Source: Thermoleophilia bacterium (GTDB lineage: Bacteria > Actinomycetota > Thermoleophilia > Gaiellales > Gaiellaceae). Taken from it: 12,144 nucleotides of DNA. The stretch is from NCBI GenBank assembly GCA_014534415.1, contig JACVRM010000051.1, positions 1 through 12,144 of the forward strand, in the 5' to 3' direction. The notes beneath the pieces are model-generated. The model did no database searches and had not been told where the DNA came from. It worked only from the letters and a program-made list of their open reading frames with translations. A program made the position numbers and the translations under genes. Positions within the stretch are counted from its first letter, which is position 1; the number at the start of each line of letters is the position of its first letter. Shown one piece after another: positions 1 to 6,719 of the stretch.

Positions 1-87
1 CTCAACCCGATGACCGCCTACATGACCGGCAAGCTGAAGGTCAAGGGCGACACGGGCGCCGCGATGAAGCTCCAGAAGCTGTTCTAG
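1..87 (+). CDS. SCP2 sterol-binding domain protein, C-terminal end (partial)
   Basis: Frame 1 is open from the window edge to a TAG at 85-87 and gives 28 residues ending in GDTGAAMKLQKLF. The pattern 'YMTGKLKVKGD...AMKLQKLF' is how SCP2/sterol-carrier domains usually end: a last beta strand, then a helix carrying GD and a leucine-rich tail. Such proteins bind lipids or acyl-CoA in a hydrophobic tunnel and are often stand-alone proteins of 100-130 residues in Actinobacteria. Only the tail is seen, so the full architecture and start are unknown. A strong hairpin follows directly. The family call rests on these few residues and on memory of the family. Confidence 0.75.
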   Translation, partial: LNPMTAYMTGKLKVKGDTGAAMKLQKLF

Positions 88-90
88 GCC

Positions 91-126
91 GAGCGGGCGG
101 AAGCGGCCAGTCGGCCGCATCCGCTC
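91..126. terminator. Hairpin between two convergent genes, likely bidirectional terminator
   Basis: GAGCGG (91-96) pairs with CCGCTC (121-126). Inside it GCGGCC (103-108) pairs with GGCCGC (113-118) around the loop AGTC, with a small internal loop between the two stems. It sits in the 51-bp gap between the SCP2 stop and the stop of the small minus-strand gene, where both transcripts must end. There is no clear T-tract on either side, as is common for GC-rich actinobacterial terminators. Confidence 0.6.
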
Positions 127-138
127 GCCCGCGCGCTG

Positions 139-309
139 CTAGCGACGGCGCCGGCCGAACTCGTCGTTCGACGAGTCGTCCTCCGCGACGCGACGGCGTC
201 GCGCGCGCTCGTCGTCGCCCTCGTCGCCGGTGAGGCCGTGCGCCTCGACGTCTGTTGTGTCCTCGGCCTCGGCCTCGGTAGCGGCCGTCTCGGTGCGCTC
301 GTCTTCCAC
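139..309 (-). CDS. Small acidic/arginine-rich protein, 56 aa, function unknown
   Basis: The GTG at 309 is chosen because AAGGAG (315-320, minus strand) stands 5 bases upstream; the in-frame ATGs further up (for example at 354) have no ribosome binding site. The product is strongly biased: an acidic N-terminal half rich in Glu, Asp, Thr and Ala, the motif DVEAHGL at about residues 20-26, another acidic stretch, then RRRR at 37-40, a second acidic stretch and a C-terminal FGRRRR. No membrane segment or signal peptide is visible, and it is probably disordered. Short actinobacterial proteins with a 'VEAH'-like core are familiar to me, but I know no assigned function. It converges on the SCP2 gene and diverges from the transporter. 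The excellent ribosome binding site and clean start argue that it is real despite its low complexity. Confidence 0.6.
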   Translation of the reverse strand: MEDERTETAATEAEAEDTTDVEAHGLTGDEGDDERARRRRVAEDDSSNDEFGRRRR

Positions 310-314
310 GCTCG

Positions 315-320
315 CTCCTT
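315..320 (-). promoter_or_regulatory. Ribosome binding site AAGGAG deciding the GTG start of the 56-aa gene
   Basis: On the minus strand AAGGAG lies 5 bases before the GTG at 309. It is one of only two textbook Shine-Dalgarno sites in the window and fixes the start well inside the longer open frame. No convincing -10 box is visible in the 99-bp gap between this gene and the transporter. Confidence 0.7.
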
Positions 321-408
321 TCAGTCGTGACGCGGCGTACTGTTTCACCATCATGACGCTGCGCCGCGGTCGGATCTTCCCATCGGAGCCCGGCCGGCGC
401 AAAGGGGT

Positions 409-2073
409 TTGACGAGCGGCCTGCGGCGCTCGCTGCGCGACGCCGGTGCCGCGCTCGCCAGCCTGGGCCACAACCGCGAGCTCCTTCGTCTGGAGCTCTC
501 GCTGCTCGCCTCGGTGCTCGCGCACTGGGCGTATGGAGTCGCCGTCGCGGTCTACGCGTACCGCGAAGGCGGCGTGGCAGCGGTCGGGATCTTCGGTCTA
601 GCACGCACGCTGCCCTCCGCGCTGGCGGCGCCGTTGACTGCTGCGCTCGCCGACCGCTACCGGCGGGAGCTCGTTCTCGCCGCCGCGACAGTGGCGCGCG
701 CCGCCGGGGCCGCCGCCACGGCGGTGGCCGTCGCTTCGGACGGCCCGGCGGCGCTGGTGTACGCGCTCGCGGCCGCGGTTCAGATCGCAACGACGGCGAC
801 GTTCCCCGCGAAGGCGGCGCTGACGCCCTCCCTGGCGCGGACGCCGGTCGAGCTGACCGCTGCGAACGTCGCGGCCACGACGACGGAAAGCGCCGGTAGC
901 TTCATCGGCCCTGCGCTGGGCGGAATCGTGCTTGCGGTCGCCGACATCGAAGCTGCGCTCGCCGCGACGGCGGCCGCGTTTCTCCTCTCGGCCGTGCTCG
1001 TCGCCCGCATCCGCAGCGGGGAGACGCCGTCGCCGGCAGCCGCCGGCAGCCTGGCGGGCGACCTGCTGGGCGGCGTGCGCGCGATCCGCGACGCGTCCGG
1101 GGTACCGCTGCTCGTCGGCCTGTACGGGGCTCAGACCCTCGTCGCCGGCATGCTCAACGTGTTGATCGTCGTGCTCGCGCTCGACCTTCTGGCGCTGGGC
1201 GAGCCCGCGGTCGGCTACCTGGACGGCGTGATCGGCGTGGGGGGTATCGCGGCCACCGTGGTCGTGCTCGCCCGCGCCGGGCGCGCGCGGCTCGGATTCG
1301 ACTTCGCGATCGGGCTACTGCTCTGGGGGCTGCCGCTCGCGGCGATCGGTGTCTGGCCGGAGACCGCCTTTGCAATTCCGATGCTCGCCGCCGTCGGCGT
1401 CGGGAACACCATCGTGGACGTGGCGGCGGTGACGCTGCTCCAGCGCGCCGCGCCGGAGGCCGCGCTCGCACGCGTGTTCGGCGTGCTCGAGTCGCTGACC
1501 TGGGCGACGATCGGGCTCGGCGCGCTTGCGGCGCCGCTGGCGGTCGAGCTGCTCGGAGAGCGGTGGGCGTTCGTTGCGACCGGCCTGTTTCTGCCCGTCC
1601 TCGGTGTTCTGTCCTGGCGTCGCCTGGCGAGCCTCGACGCGTCCCTTCCCCCGCCCGACGAGCGGCTCGAGGCGACGCGGGCCGTCCCCCTGTTCGCGGC
1701 GCTCGCGCCCGAGGCTCTCGAGCAGGTTGCCGCAGCTCTCGTACCGGTTCGCTTCGCGGCCGGCGAGGCGATCGTCCGCCAGGGCGAGCGGGGCGATCGC
1801 TTCTTCCTGATCCGGCGCGGCGCGGCCACGGTCTCGGTCGACGGCCGCCAGGGCCAGCCGCTCGGGCCCGGCGACTTCTTCGGGGAGATCGCGCTGCTGC
1901 GCGGCGTGCCGCGTACGGCGACAGTGCGCGCGATCGGGGACCTCGACGCGTACGCCGTGGATTCGGCGACGTTCGCGCGGGCGGTCGGCGGCAGTCCGGG
2001 CGCTCGCGCGACGGCCGAGCGTGCGGTGCGCACTCGCCTGCGAACCCTGCGGCCGTCCGGGGCGTCGCTCTAG
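409..2073 (+). CDS. MFS transporter fused to a C-terminal cyclic-nucleotide-binding domain
   Basis: The 554-residue product has two parts. Residues about 25-405 are a hydrophobic major-facilitator permease with roughly 12 membrane segments. The loop ADRYRRELVL (81-90) matches the conserved MFS loop 2-3, and SFIGPALGG (164-172) is typical of the fifth helix. Residues about 428-530 are a cNMP-binding domain: PLFAALAPEALEQVA opens it, and FFGEIALLRGVPRTATV (490-506) is a phosphate-binding cassette with the Glu (493) and Arg (502) that contact the nucleotide. This suggests an exporter of unknown substrate gated or sensed by cAMP/cGMP on the cytoplasmic side. The TTG at 409 is the only start that keeps the first helix intact; the nearest purine run, AAAGGGG, is only 1 base away, so initiation is weak or the start is uncertain. 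It is monocistronic and convergent with mccA. Confidence 0.85.
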   Translation: MTSGLRRSLRDAGAALASLGHNRELLRLELSLLASVLAHWAYGVAVAVYAYREGGVAAVGIFGLARTLPSALAAPLTAALADRYRRELVLAAATVARAAGAAATAVAVASDGPAALVYALAAAVQIATTATFPAKAALTPSLARTPVELTAANVAATTTESAGSFIGPALGGIVLAVADIEAALAATAAAFLLSAVLVARIRSGETPSPAAAGSLAGDLLGGVRAIRDASGVPLLVGLYGAQTLVAGMLNVLIVVLALDLLALGEPAVGYLDGVIGVGGIAATVVVLARAGRARLGFDFAIGLLLWGLPLAAIGVWPETAFAIPMLAAVGVGNTIVDVAAVTLLQRAAPEAALARVFGVLESLTWATIGLGALAAPLAVELLGERWAFVATGLFLPVLGVLSWRRLASLDASLPPPDERLEATRAVPLFAALAPEALEQVAAALVPVRFAAGEAIVRQGERGDRFFLIRRGAATVSVDGRQGQPLGPGDFFGEIALLRGVPRTATVRAIGDLDAYAVDSATFARAVGGSPGARATAERAVRTRLRTLRPSGASL

Positions 2074-2107
2074 GGTGCCGCGGGGCCGCGCGAGCGCCGG
2101 TCGCCGA

Positions 2108-2126
2108 CGCTGTACGCAAACAGGCG
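2108..2126. terminator. Weak hairpin between convergent transporter and mccA genes
   Basis: CGCTGT (2108-2113) pairs with ACAGGCG (2120-2126), with one bulged G and a 6-base loop. It lies in the 70-bp gap where the transporter (+) and mccA (-) converge. The stem is short and lacks a T-tract, so the assignment rests mainly on position. Confidence 0.3.
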
Positions 2127-2143
2127 CTTGGCGGCCCGTTGAG

Positions 2144-3754
2144 CTACTCCTCCAGTTCGACGAGCAGCTGGCCGCCGCCGACCAGGTCGCCCTCGGCGAC
2201 GTGCACCGCGCGCACGACCGCCTCGTACGGCGAGACGACCGGGGTCTCCATCTTCATCGCCTCGAGCACCAGCAGCGTGTCGCGCGGGTGGACGCGGTCG
2301 CCGGCGGTCGCCTGCACGCGGATGACCTTGCCGGGCATCGGCGCTGTGAGCGCGCTCTGCTCGCCCACGGGGCCGTGCTCGGCGGCGGCCGCGTACACAT
2401 CGGGCGGGGCGTGGGGCGGGGGCGCCGGCAGGTTCAGCCGGAACGGGCCGCGCCAGGGGCCGGACGGCTCTCGCGGCGGCGCCGAGAACGGCGGGTGGTC
2501 GGCGAGGAACGCAGTCGTCGTGCGGCCCGCCCGGACGACTGGATGGGAGGCGAGCCAGCGGAGAAACGGGAGGTTGGTCGTGACCCCGCGGATCTCGGTC
2601 GCGGCGAGTGCCTCGGCGAGCCGGCGGAAGGCGTCCTCGCGCGTCGCCTCGTGCGCGATCAGCTTCGCGATCAGCGGGTCGTACGCGACGCCGACTTCGT
2701 CGCCTGCCTCGACGCCCGCGTCGATGCGGAGCCCGGCGGGCAGGCGTAGGCGCTCGACGCGGCCGGCCTGCGGCAGGAACGTGCGGGGGTCCTCGGCGTA
2801 GAGGCGCACTTCGACGGCGTGGCCGTTGAAGTCGTAGCCCGGCGCGCAGGCGCGGCCGGCGGCGATCTCCAGCTGGTCGAGAACCAGATCCCGGCCGGTC
2901 ACCTCCTCGGTGACCGGATGCTCGACCTGGATGCGCGCGTTGAGCTCCAGGAAGTAGAACTCCCGGCCGTCGAGCATGAACTCGGCTGTCCCGAGGTTGC
3001 GGTAGCCGACGGCTGCAGCGAACGCAGTCGCGGCGGCGCTCATCGTCTCGCGGAGGGCGGCGTCGAGCGCCGGCGAGGGCGCCTCCTCGAGCACCTTCTG
3101 ATGGCGCCGCTGGATCGAGCATTCGCGCTCGCCGAGCGCGCCGACGTGGCCGTGACCGTCGCCGATCAGCTGAATCTCGACGTGCCGCGGGCGCTCGAGG
3201 TAGCGCTCGCAGAAGATCCGGTCGTCGCCGAAGGCGGCGCCGGCCTCGCTCCGCGCAGCGGCGAGCGCATCCTCGATCTCCTCACGCCGGCGGACGACTC
3301 GCATGCCGCGCCCGCCTCCCCCGGCGGCGGCCTTGACGATCAGCGGGTAACCGATCTCGTCGGGCTCGCCGGTCGGGACGACGGGCACGCCGGCCTCGAG
3401 CGCGATTCGCTTCGCCTCGAGCTTGTCGCCGCCGAGCCGCATCGCCTCGGGCGGGGGGCCCACGAACTGCAGTCCGGCCGCATGCACTGCCTCGGCAAAG
3501 TCGGCGTTCTCGGCGAGGAAGCCGTAGCCGGGGTGGATCGCGTCCGCACGCACGTGCTTCGCGGCCCGCACGTACTCCTCGGAGTGCAGGTATCCGGCGA
3601 TCTCGACGGTCTCGTCGGCGACGCGCGTGTGCAGCGCGCCGCGGTCGTCCGCGGCGGCCACCGCGACCGTGGCGATCCCGAGCTTGCGGCACGTCCGAAA
3701 GACGCGCACGGCGATCTCGCCTCGGTTCGCTACGAGGAGCTTGCGGATCTCCAT
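2144..3754 (-). CDS. mccA: Methylcrotonyl-CoA carboxylase alpha subunit (biotin carboxylase plus biotin carrier), compact form
   Basis: This 536-residue protein carboxylates its own biotin with ATP and bicarbonate and passes the carboxyl group to the beta subunit. Residues 1-445 are biotin carboxylase: ANRGEIAVR (9-17), HPGYGFLAEN (74-83), the glycine-rich ATP loop GGGGRGM (145-151), ERECSIQRRHQK (209-220) and NARIQVEHPVTE (272-283, with Ala where most homologues have Thr). Residues 466-536 are the biotin carrier domain, with the attachment lysine in EAMKME (Lys501). The BT segment between them is very short compared with MCC or PCC alpha chains of 590-680 residues. The ATG at 3754 lies inside the end of the hydratase gene (25-bp overlap) without a clear ribosome binding site, so translation is probably coupled. 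The MCC assignment rests on the neighbouring hydratase and the beta subunit; propionyl- or acetyl-CoA carboxylase alpha is the alternative. Confidence 0.85.
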   Translation of the reverse strand: MEIRKLLVANRGEIAVRVFRTCRKLGIATVAVAAADDRGALHTRVADETVEIAGYLHSEEYVRAAKHVRADAIHPGYGFLAENADFAEAVHAAGLQFVGPPPEAMRLGGDKLEAKRIALEAGVPVVPTGEPDEIGYPLIVKAAAGGGGRGMRVVRRREEIEDALAAARSEAGAAFGDDRIFCERYLERPRHVEIQLIGDGHGHVGALGERECSIQRRHQKVLEEAPSPALDAALRETMSAAATAFAAAVGYRNLGTAEFMLDGREFYFLELNARIQVEHPVTEEVTGRDLVLDQLEIAAGRACAPGYDFNGHAVEVRLYAEDPRTFLPQAGRVERLRLPAGLRIDAGVEAGDEVGVAYDPLIAKLIAHEATREDAFRRLAEALAATEIRGVTTNLPFLRWLASHPVVRAGRTTTAFLADHPPFSAPPREPSGPWRGPFRLNLPAPPPHAPPDVYAAAAEHGPVGEQSALTAPMPGKVIRVQATAGDRVHPRDTLLVLEAMKMETPVVSPYEAVVRAVHVAEGDLVGGGQLLVELEE

Positions 3755-4482
3755 GCGGGATCCCGGCGCTCGAGGAAGGCGCGCAGCCCCTCCTGACCCT
3801 CATCGCTCGTTCGCAAGCGCGCGGCGAGCTCCACCGTCGCCGTGCCGCGCGGTCCTTCGCGAATGAGGCGCTTCGCGGCACGCGTGGCGTGCGGGCCGGC
3901 GGCCACCAGCTCGCCGACGACTCTCTCGACGGCCGCGTCGAGGTCCGCCGCTACTTCGCTGACCAGTCCGATCCGGAGCGCCGCCTGCGCGTCGAAGCGT
4001 TCGCCGGTCAGGAAATACCGGCGTGCGGCCGCCTCGATCCGGGGCAGGACGAACGGAGAGATCACCGCGGGAACGATCCCCAGCTTCACCTCCGAGAAGC
4101 CGAAGACGGCGTCCGCGGCCGCGATCGCGACGTCGGCGCAGGCGACCAGTCCGCTTCCGCCGCCGAGCGCGAAGCCCTGCACGCACGCGACCACGGGCGC
4201 GGGACAGTGGTCGATCGTCGCGAGCATTCCGTACAGATGGCGGGCGTCCTCGACGTTCTCCTCGTACGTGAGCTCGATCGAGCCGCGCTGCCACTCGACG
4301 TCGGCGCCGGCGCAGAAGCTTGGTCCCTCGCCCGCGAGGACGACCGCCCGCGCGTCGCCGACGTCGGCGAATGCCTCAGTCAGCTCGCGGATCAGCGTTG
4401 CGTCGAACGCGTTGCGGCGCTCGGGGCGCGCCAGCGTGACGCGAAGCACCGGGCCGTCCCATTCGGTCCGCAGCGCGCTCAT
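3730..4482 (-). CDS. Enoyl-CoA hydratase family, probable methylglutaconyl-CoA hydratase
   Basis: A 250-residue crotonase-fold enzyme. CAGAD (57-61) and GGGSGL (107-112) form the oxyanion hole. FSEVKLGIVPAVISPFV (129-145) holds the catalytic glutamate (Glu131), and ARRYFLTGERFDA follows. The combination SEVKLG(I/L)(V/I)PA.ISP plus RRYFLT.ERFDA is characteristic of the LiuC/AUH-type hydratases that convert 3-methylglutaconyl-CoA to HMG-CoA in leucine breakdown. Overlap with mccA strongly supports that role. The ATG at 4482 is preferred: an uninterrupted upstream frame reaches 5268, but it runs antisense through the lyase gene. There is no Shine-Dalgarno site; TAAGCT lies 8 bases upstream, so the mRNA is probably leaderless. 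A generic crotonase role is the alternative. Confidence 0.85.
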   Translation of the reverse strand: MSALRTEWDGPVLRVTLARPERRNAFDATLIRELTEAFADVGDARAVVLAGEGPSFCAGADVEWQRGSIELTYEENVEDARHLYGMLATIDHCPAPVVACVQGFALGGGSGLVACADVAIAAADAVFGFSEVKLGIVPAVISPFVLPRIEAAARRYFLTGERFDAQAALRIGLVSEVAADLDAAVERVVGELVAAGPHATRAAKRLIREGPRGTATVELAARLRTSDEGQEGLRAFLERRDPAWRSASSS

Positions 4483-4490
4483 CGCGCCGG

Positions 4491-4496
4491 AGCTTA
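4491..4496 (-). promoter_or_regulatory. Putative -10 box of leaderless hydratase-mccA transcript
   Basis: On the minus strand TAAGCT ends 8 bases before the ATG at 4482, with no Shine-Dalgarno in between. This fits the actinobacterial leaderless arrangement of TAnnnT 6-8 bases before the start. Its last two bases on the plus strand (4495-4496) are shared with the box of the divergent lyase gene. No -35 is evident. Confidence 0.5.
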
Positions 4497-4500
4497 GAGT
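4495..4500 (+). promoter_or_regulatory. Putative -10 box of leaderless lyase-oxidoreductase transcript
   Basis: TAGAGT ends 6 bases before the ATG at 4507, within a 24-bp gap that leaves no room for a normal leader. It overlaps the opposite-strand box TAAGCT at 4491-4496 by two bases, so the two divergent promoters probably exclude each other. Confidence 0.55.
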
Positions 4501-4506
4501 CGGGGC

Positions 4507-5343
4507 ATGCTGCGAGGCGCGCTTGCCGCCGCCGTCACGCCGCTCCGCGCCGCCGGTGCGGCGCTCGACGAGGAAGCGTTCGGCCCGTACGTCGACTTCC
4601 TCGTTGCGGGCGGGCTCGACGGCGTGCTCGCGCTCGGCACGACCGGTGAGGGGATCCTGCTCTCCGAGGCGGAGCGCCGGCGCGCCGCCGAACTGTTCGT
4701 CGACGCGGCGGGCGGGCGGATGGCCGTCGCGGTGCACTGCGGCGCGCAGACGACGCGCGAGACGGCGGCGCTCGCGGAGCATGCCGCCGGCGTGGGTGCG
4801 GACGCCGTCGCGGTCATCGGGCCGCCGTACTACGCGCTGGACGAGGACGCGCTCCTCGCTCACTTCGCCGCCGCGGCGCGGGCGTGTGAGCCGCTGCCCT
4901 TCTACCTCTACGAGTTCCGGGCGCGAAGCGGCTACTCGATTCCGCCGGCCCTCATCGAGCGACTCCGCGAGCGCTCGCCGAACCTGCGTGGGCTCAAGGT
5001 CTCGAACCAGCCGTGGGACGCGGTCGCTCCGTATCTCGTGGAGGGACTCGACCTCTTCGTCGGCGCCGAGTCGCTGATCGTGCGCGGACTCGAGGCGGGC
5101 GCGGCCGGCGCGGTCTCCGGACTCGCGGCGGCGTTCCCGGAGCTCGTGGCACGCGTGGTGCACGAAGGCGCGGGCGACGTCGGCGAGACGCGCGCGACCC
5201 TCGAGCGGTTTCCGTTCCAAGCGGCGATCAAGGTCGTGCTGGCCTGGCATACCCTGCCCGTGCAGCACGACGTCCGCGCGCCGCTCCGCGGCTTGACCGC
5301 GGACGAGCGCGCCGAGCTCGAGGCGTGGCTCGCATCGTCGTAG
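4507..5343 (+). CDS. DapA / N-acetylneuraminate lyase family aldolase
   Basis: A 278-residue TIM-barrel class I aldolase, the usual length for the family. GTTGEG (44-49) binds the keto-acid carboxylate, GLKVSN (162-167) carries the Schiff-base lysine (Lys164), and YEFRARSG (135-142) matches the catalytic-tyrosine segment usually written YNxPxR(T/S)G. Here Asn is Glu and the conserved Pro is Arg. This divergence, and the absence of lysine-biosynthesis neighbours, argue against a true dihydrodipicolinate synthase. More likely it is a catabolic lyase or dehydratase acting on a 2-keto acid or cyclic imine, such as pyrroline-hydroxy-carboxylate deaminase or a sugar-acid aldolase. It overlaps the FAD oxidoreductase by 19 bp, which implies a shared pathway. 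The ATG start is supported by a TAGAGT box 6 bases upstream. Confidence 0.8.
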   Translation: MLRGALAAAVTPLRAAGAALDEEAFGPYVDFLVAGGLDGVLALGTTGEGILLSEAERRRAAELFVDAAGGRMAVAVHCGAQTTRETAALAEHAAGVGADAVAVIGPPYYALDEDALLAHFAAAARACEPLPFYLYEFRARSGYSIPPALIERLRERSPNLRGLKVSNQPWDAVAPYLVEGLDLFVGAESLIVRGLEAGAAGAVSGLAAAFPELVARVVHEGAGDVGETRATLERFPFQAAIKVVLAWHTLPVQHDVRAPLRGLTADERAELEAWLASS

Positions 5344-6380
5344 CGGGCGCGGGCGCGACGGGAGCGAGCGTCGCGTACCACCTCGCGCTGCTCGGGGCGC
5401 GCGACGTAGTGCTCTGCGACCGCGGTCAGGTGGCGTCCGGCTCGACGGGCCGCGCGATGGGCGGCGTGCGCCAGCAGTTCTCCACCGCGGCGGAGGTCGC
5501 CCTCGCGCAGGCGAGCATCCGCTTCTTCGAGGAGCTCGGCGAGCCGCTCTTTGAGCAGGTCGGCTACCTGTTCCTCGCGACGACGGAGCAGGGGCTCGCA
5601 GATCTGGTCGAGCGAGCCGAGCTGCAGCGGTCGCTCGGCGTGCCCGTGGAGCGCGTCGATCCGGCGGCAGTCCCGGGGCTGGCGGTCGGCGACGTTCGCG
5701 GCGCCGTGATCTGTCGCACGGACGGGGTTGCCGATCCTGCCGGCGTGACGCGCGAGGTCGTGCGACGCGCCGTCGAGCTCGGCGTGGAGCTGCGCGCGGG
5801 GAGCGACGCTCGCGAGCTCAGCTGGGAGACGCTCGTGATCGCCTGTGGCCCATGGTCGGGCGAGCTCGGCGAGACGGTCGGCGTCGACCTCCCGATCCGG
5901 CCGCTCTGCCGCCAGCTGGTCGACACGGCGCCCGTGGCGGGCGTGCCAGAGCGGCTGCCGATGGTCGTCGAGCTGGAGACCGGCTTCCACTTCCGGCGGA
6001 CGCCCACGGGTGGGCTGCGCCTGGCCATGGGCGAGCGCGAGCCGCGCTGGGGTTGGCGGACGGCGGTCGACGCGACGCTCGTCGCCGACTGGCTGGCGCG
6101 GCTCGCGCGGCGGTTCCCGGCCGCCGCGGGCGTCGGCGTTGCGCGCTCGTGGGCCGGGCTCTACGACATGACGCCCGACGCGCACCCGATCCTCGGTCGA
6201 CTCGCCGAGAACGTCTATGCCGCGTGCGGGTTCTCCGGCCACGGGTTCATGCAGTCGCCCGCCGTCGGACGCGCGCTCGCGGAGGAAATCCTCCACGGCG
6301 GCTCGGCGCTCGATCTCTCGCCGTACCGGCCCGACCGCTTCGGTGGGGACGTCGCGTTTCCGGAGACGCTCGTTCTGTAG
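5325..6380 (+). CDS. FAD-dependent amine/amino-acid oxidoreductase (DAO family, sarcosine oxidase beta-like)
   Basis: A 351-residue DAO-family flavoprotein. The Rossmann loop GAGATGASVAYHL is at 8-20, GSTGRAMGGVRQQF at 39-52 resembles SoxB/DadA-type enzymes, GLYDMTPDAHPILG is at 278-291, and the C-terminal FAD contact GFSGHGFMQSPAVG is at 302-315. The GTG at 5325 is chosen because it starts 7 residues before the Rossmann glycines and overlaps the lyase stop by 19 bp; the open frame further upstream only shadows the lyase gene. It is shorter than the usual 380-400 residues because the loop near residues 155-170 is abridged. It would oxidise a secondary amine or D-amino acid to an imine or keto acid, which the adjacent lyase could then process. 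There is no recognisable signal peptide, so it is cytoplasmic. The substrate cannot be read from the sequence. Confidence 0.82.
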   Translation: MARIVVAGAGATGASVAYHLALLGARDVVLCDRGQVASGSTGRAMGGVRQQFSTAAEVALAQASIRFFEELGEPLFEQVGYLFLATTEQGLADLVERAELQRSLGVPVERVDPAAVPGLAVGDVRGAVICRTDGVADPAGVTREVVRRAVELGVELRAGSDARELSWETLVIACGPWSGELGETVGVDLPIRPLCRQLVDTAPVAGVPERLPMVVELETGFHFRRTPTGGLRLAMGEREPRWGWRTAVDATLVADWLARLARRFPAAAGVGVARSWAGLYDMTPDAHPILGRLAENVYAACGFSGHGFMQSPAVGRALAEEILHGGSALDLSPYRPDRFGGDVAFPETLVL

Positions 6381-6386
6381 GCCGTC

Positions 6387-6719
6387 TCAGGCGTCGAACG
6401 CGAGCCCGAGCCGCGACAGCTGCTCGAGGTCGTAGCGGCCCTCGACGGTCGCCTCGATGTCGAACTCCTCGCCGACGTCGGGATCCTTGCCGATCAGCTC
6501 CCGGGTGCGACTTGGCAGCTGCTGCTCCGCCGCCGCCCGCGACTCCCAAACGTACATCGCGCCCCAGCGCTCGGTCGCCTCGTCCGAGATCCACGCCTTG
6601 AAGCGCAGGCCCGGTATGTCCTCGAAGGCGTCCACCGCCTCGTCGCGCAGATAGCGGCGGAGCTCGCCGATCGTCGTCTCCGAGTCCGCGAGGTTCCAGA
6701 GGACGATGCGGACGATCAA
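6387..6719 (-). CDS. YdhR-like dimeric alpha/beta-barrel (ABM fold) protein
   Basis: A 110-residue protein. A strand (MIVRIVLWNL), a helix, then PGLRFKAWISDEATERWGAMYVW (from residue 40), a second helix and a final strand EEFDIEATV match the ferredoxin-like ABM fold. The run 'PGL..K.W......GG(I/M)Y.(F/W)' resembles YdhR, a small monooxygenase-like protein of unclear substrate. The start is TTG at 6719 and overlaps the TGA of the upstream 50-residue gene in the 4-base string TTGA, a sign of translational coupling. Its stop lies 6 bp from that of the convergent FAD oxidoreductase. No catalytic residue can be assigned; an EthD- or NIPSNAP-like protein is the alternative. Confidence 0.65.
   Translation of the reverse strand: MIVRIVLWNLADSETTIGELRRYLRDEAVDAFEDIPGLRFKAWISDEATERWGAMYVWESRAAAEQQLPSRTRELIGKDPDVGEEFDIEATVEGRYDLEQLSRLGLAFDA

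Noticed and set aside
139..525. 128-residue version of the small acidic protein
   Set aside because: Residues before the GTG at 309 overlap the transporter gene antisense, and the strong ribosome binding site is at 315-320.
1154..2119. Long Arg/Pro-rich minus-strand frame opposite the transporter
   Set aside because: This is a typical GC-rich antisense shadow: extreme Arg/Pro content, no domains and no ribosome binding site.
2110..2150. tRNA-like D-arm (GAGTAGCTCAACGGG on the minus strand)
   Set aside because: It overlaps the mccA stop. No matching D-stem 3' half, acceptor stem or T-arm follows, so no cloverleaf can be drawn.
3730..5268. 512-residue minus-strand frame covering the hydratase plus a long N-terminal extension
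   Set aside because: The extension runs antisense through the whole DapA-family gene, is low-complexity and Arg/Glu-rich, and the hydratase family begins at the ATG at 4482 with a promoter box before it.
5013..5324. Upstream extension of the FAD oxidoreductase frame
   Set aside because: It overlaps the lyase coding region in another frame and is Arg/Gly-rich; the Rossmann motif begins just after the GTG at 5325.
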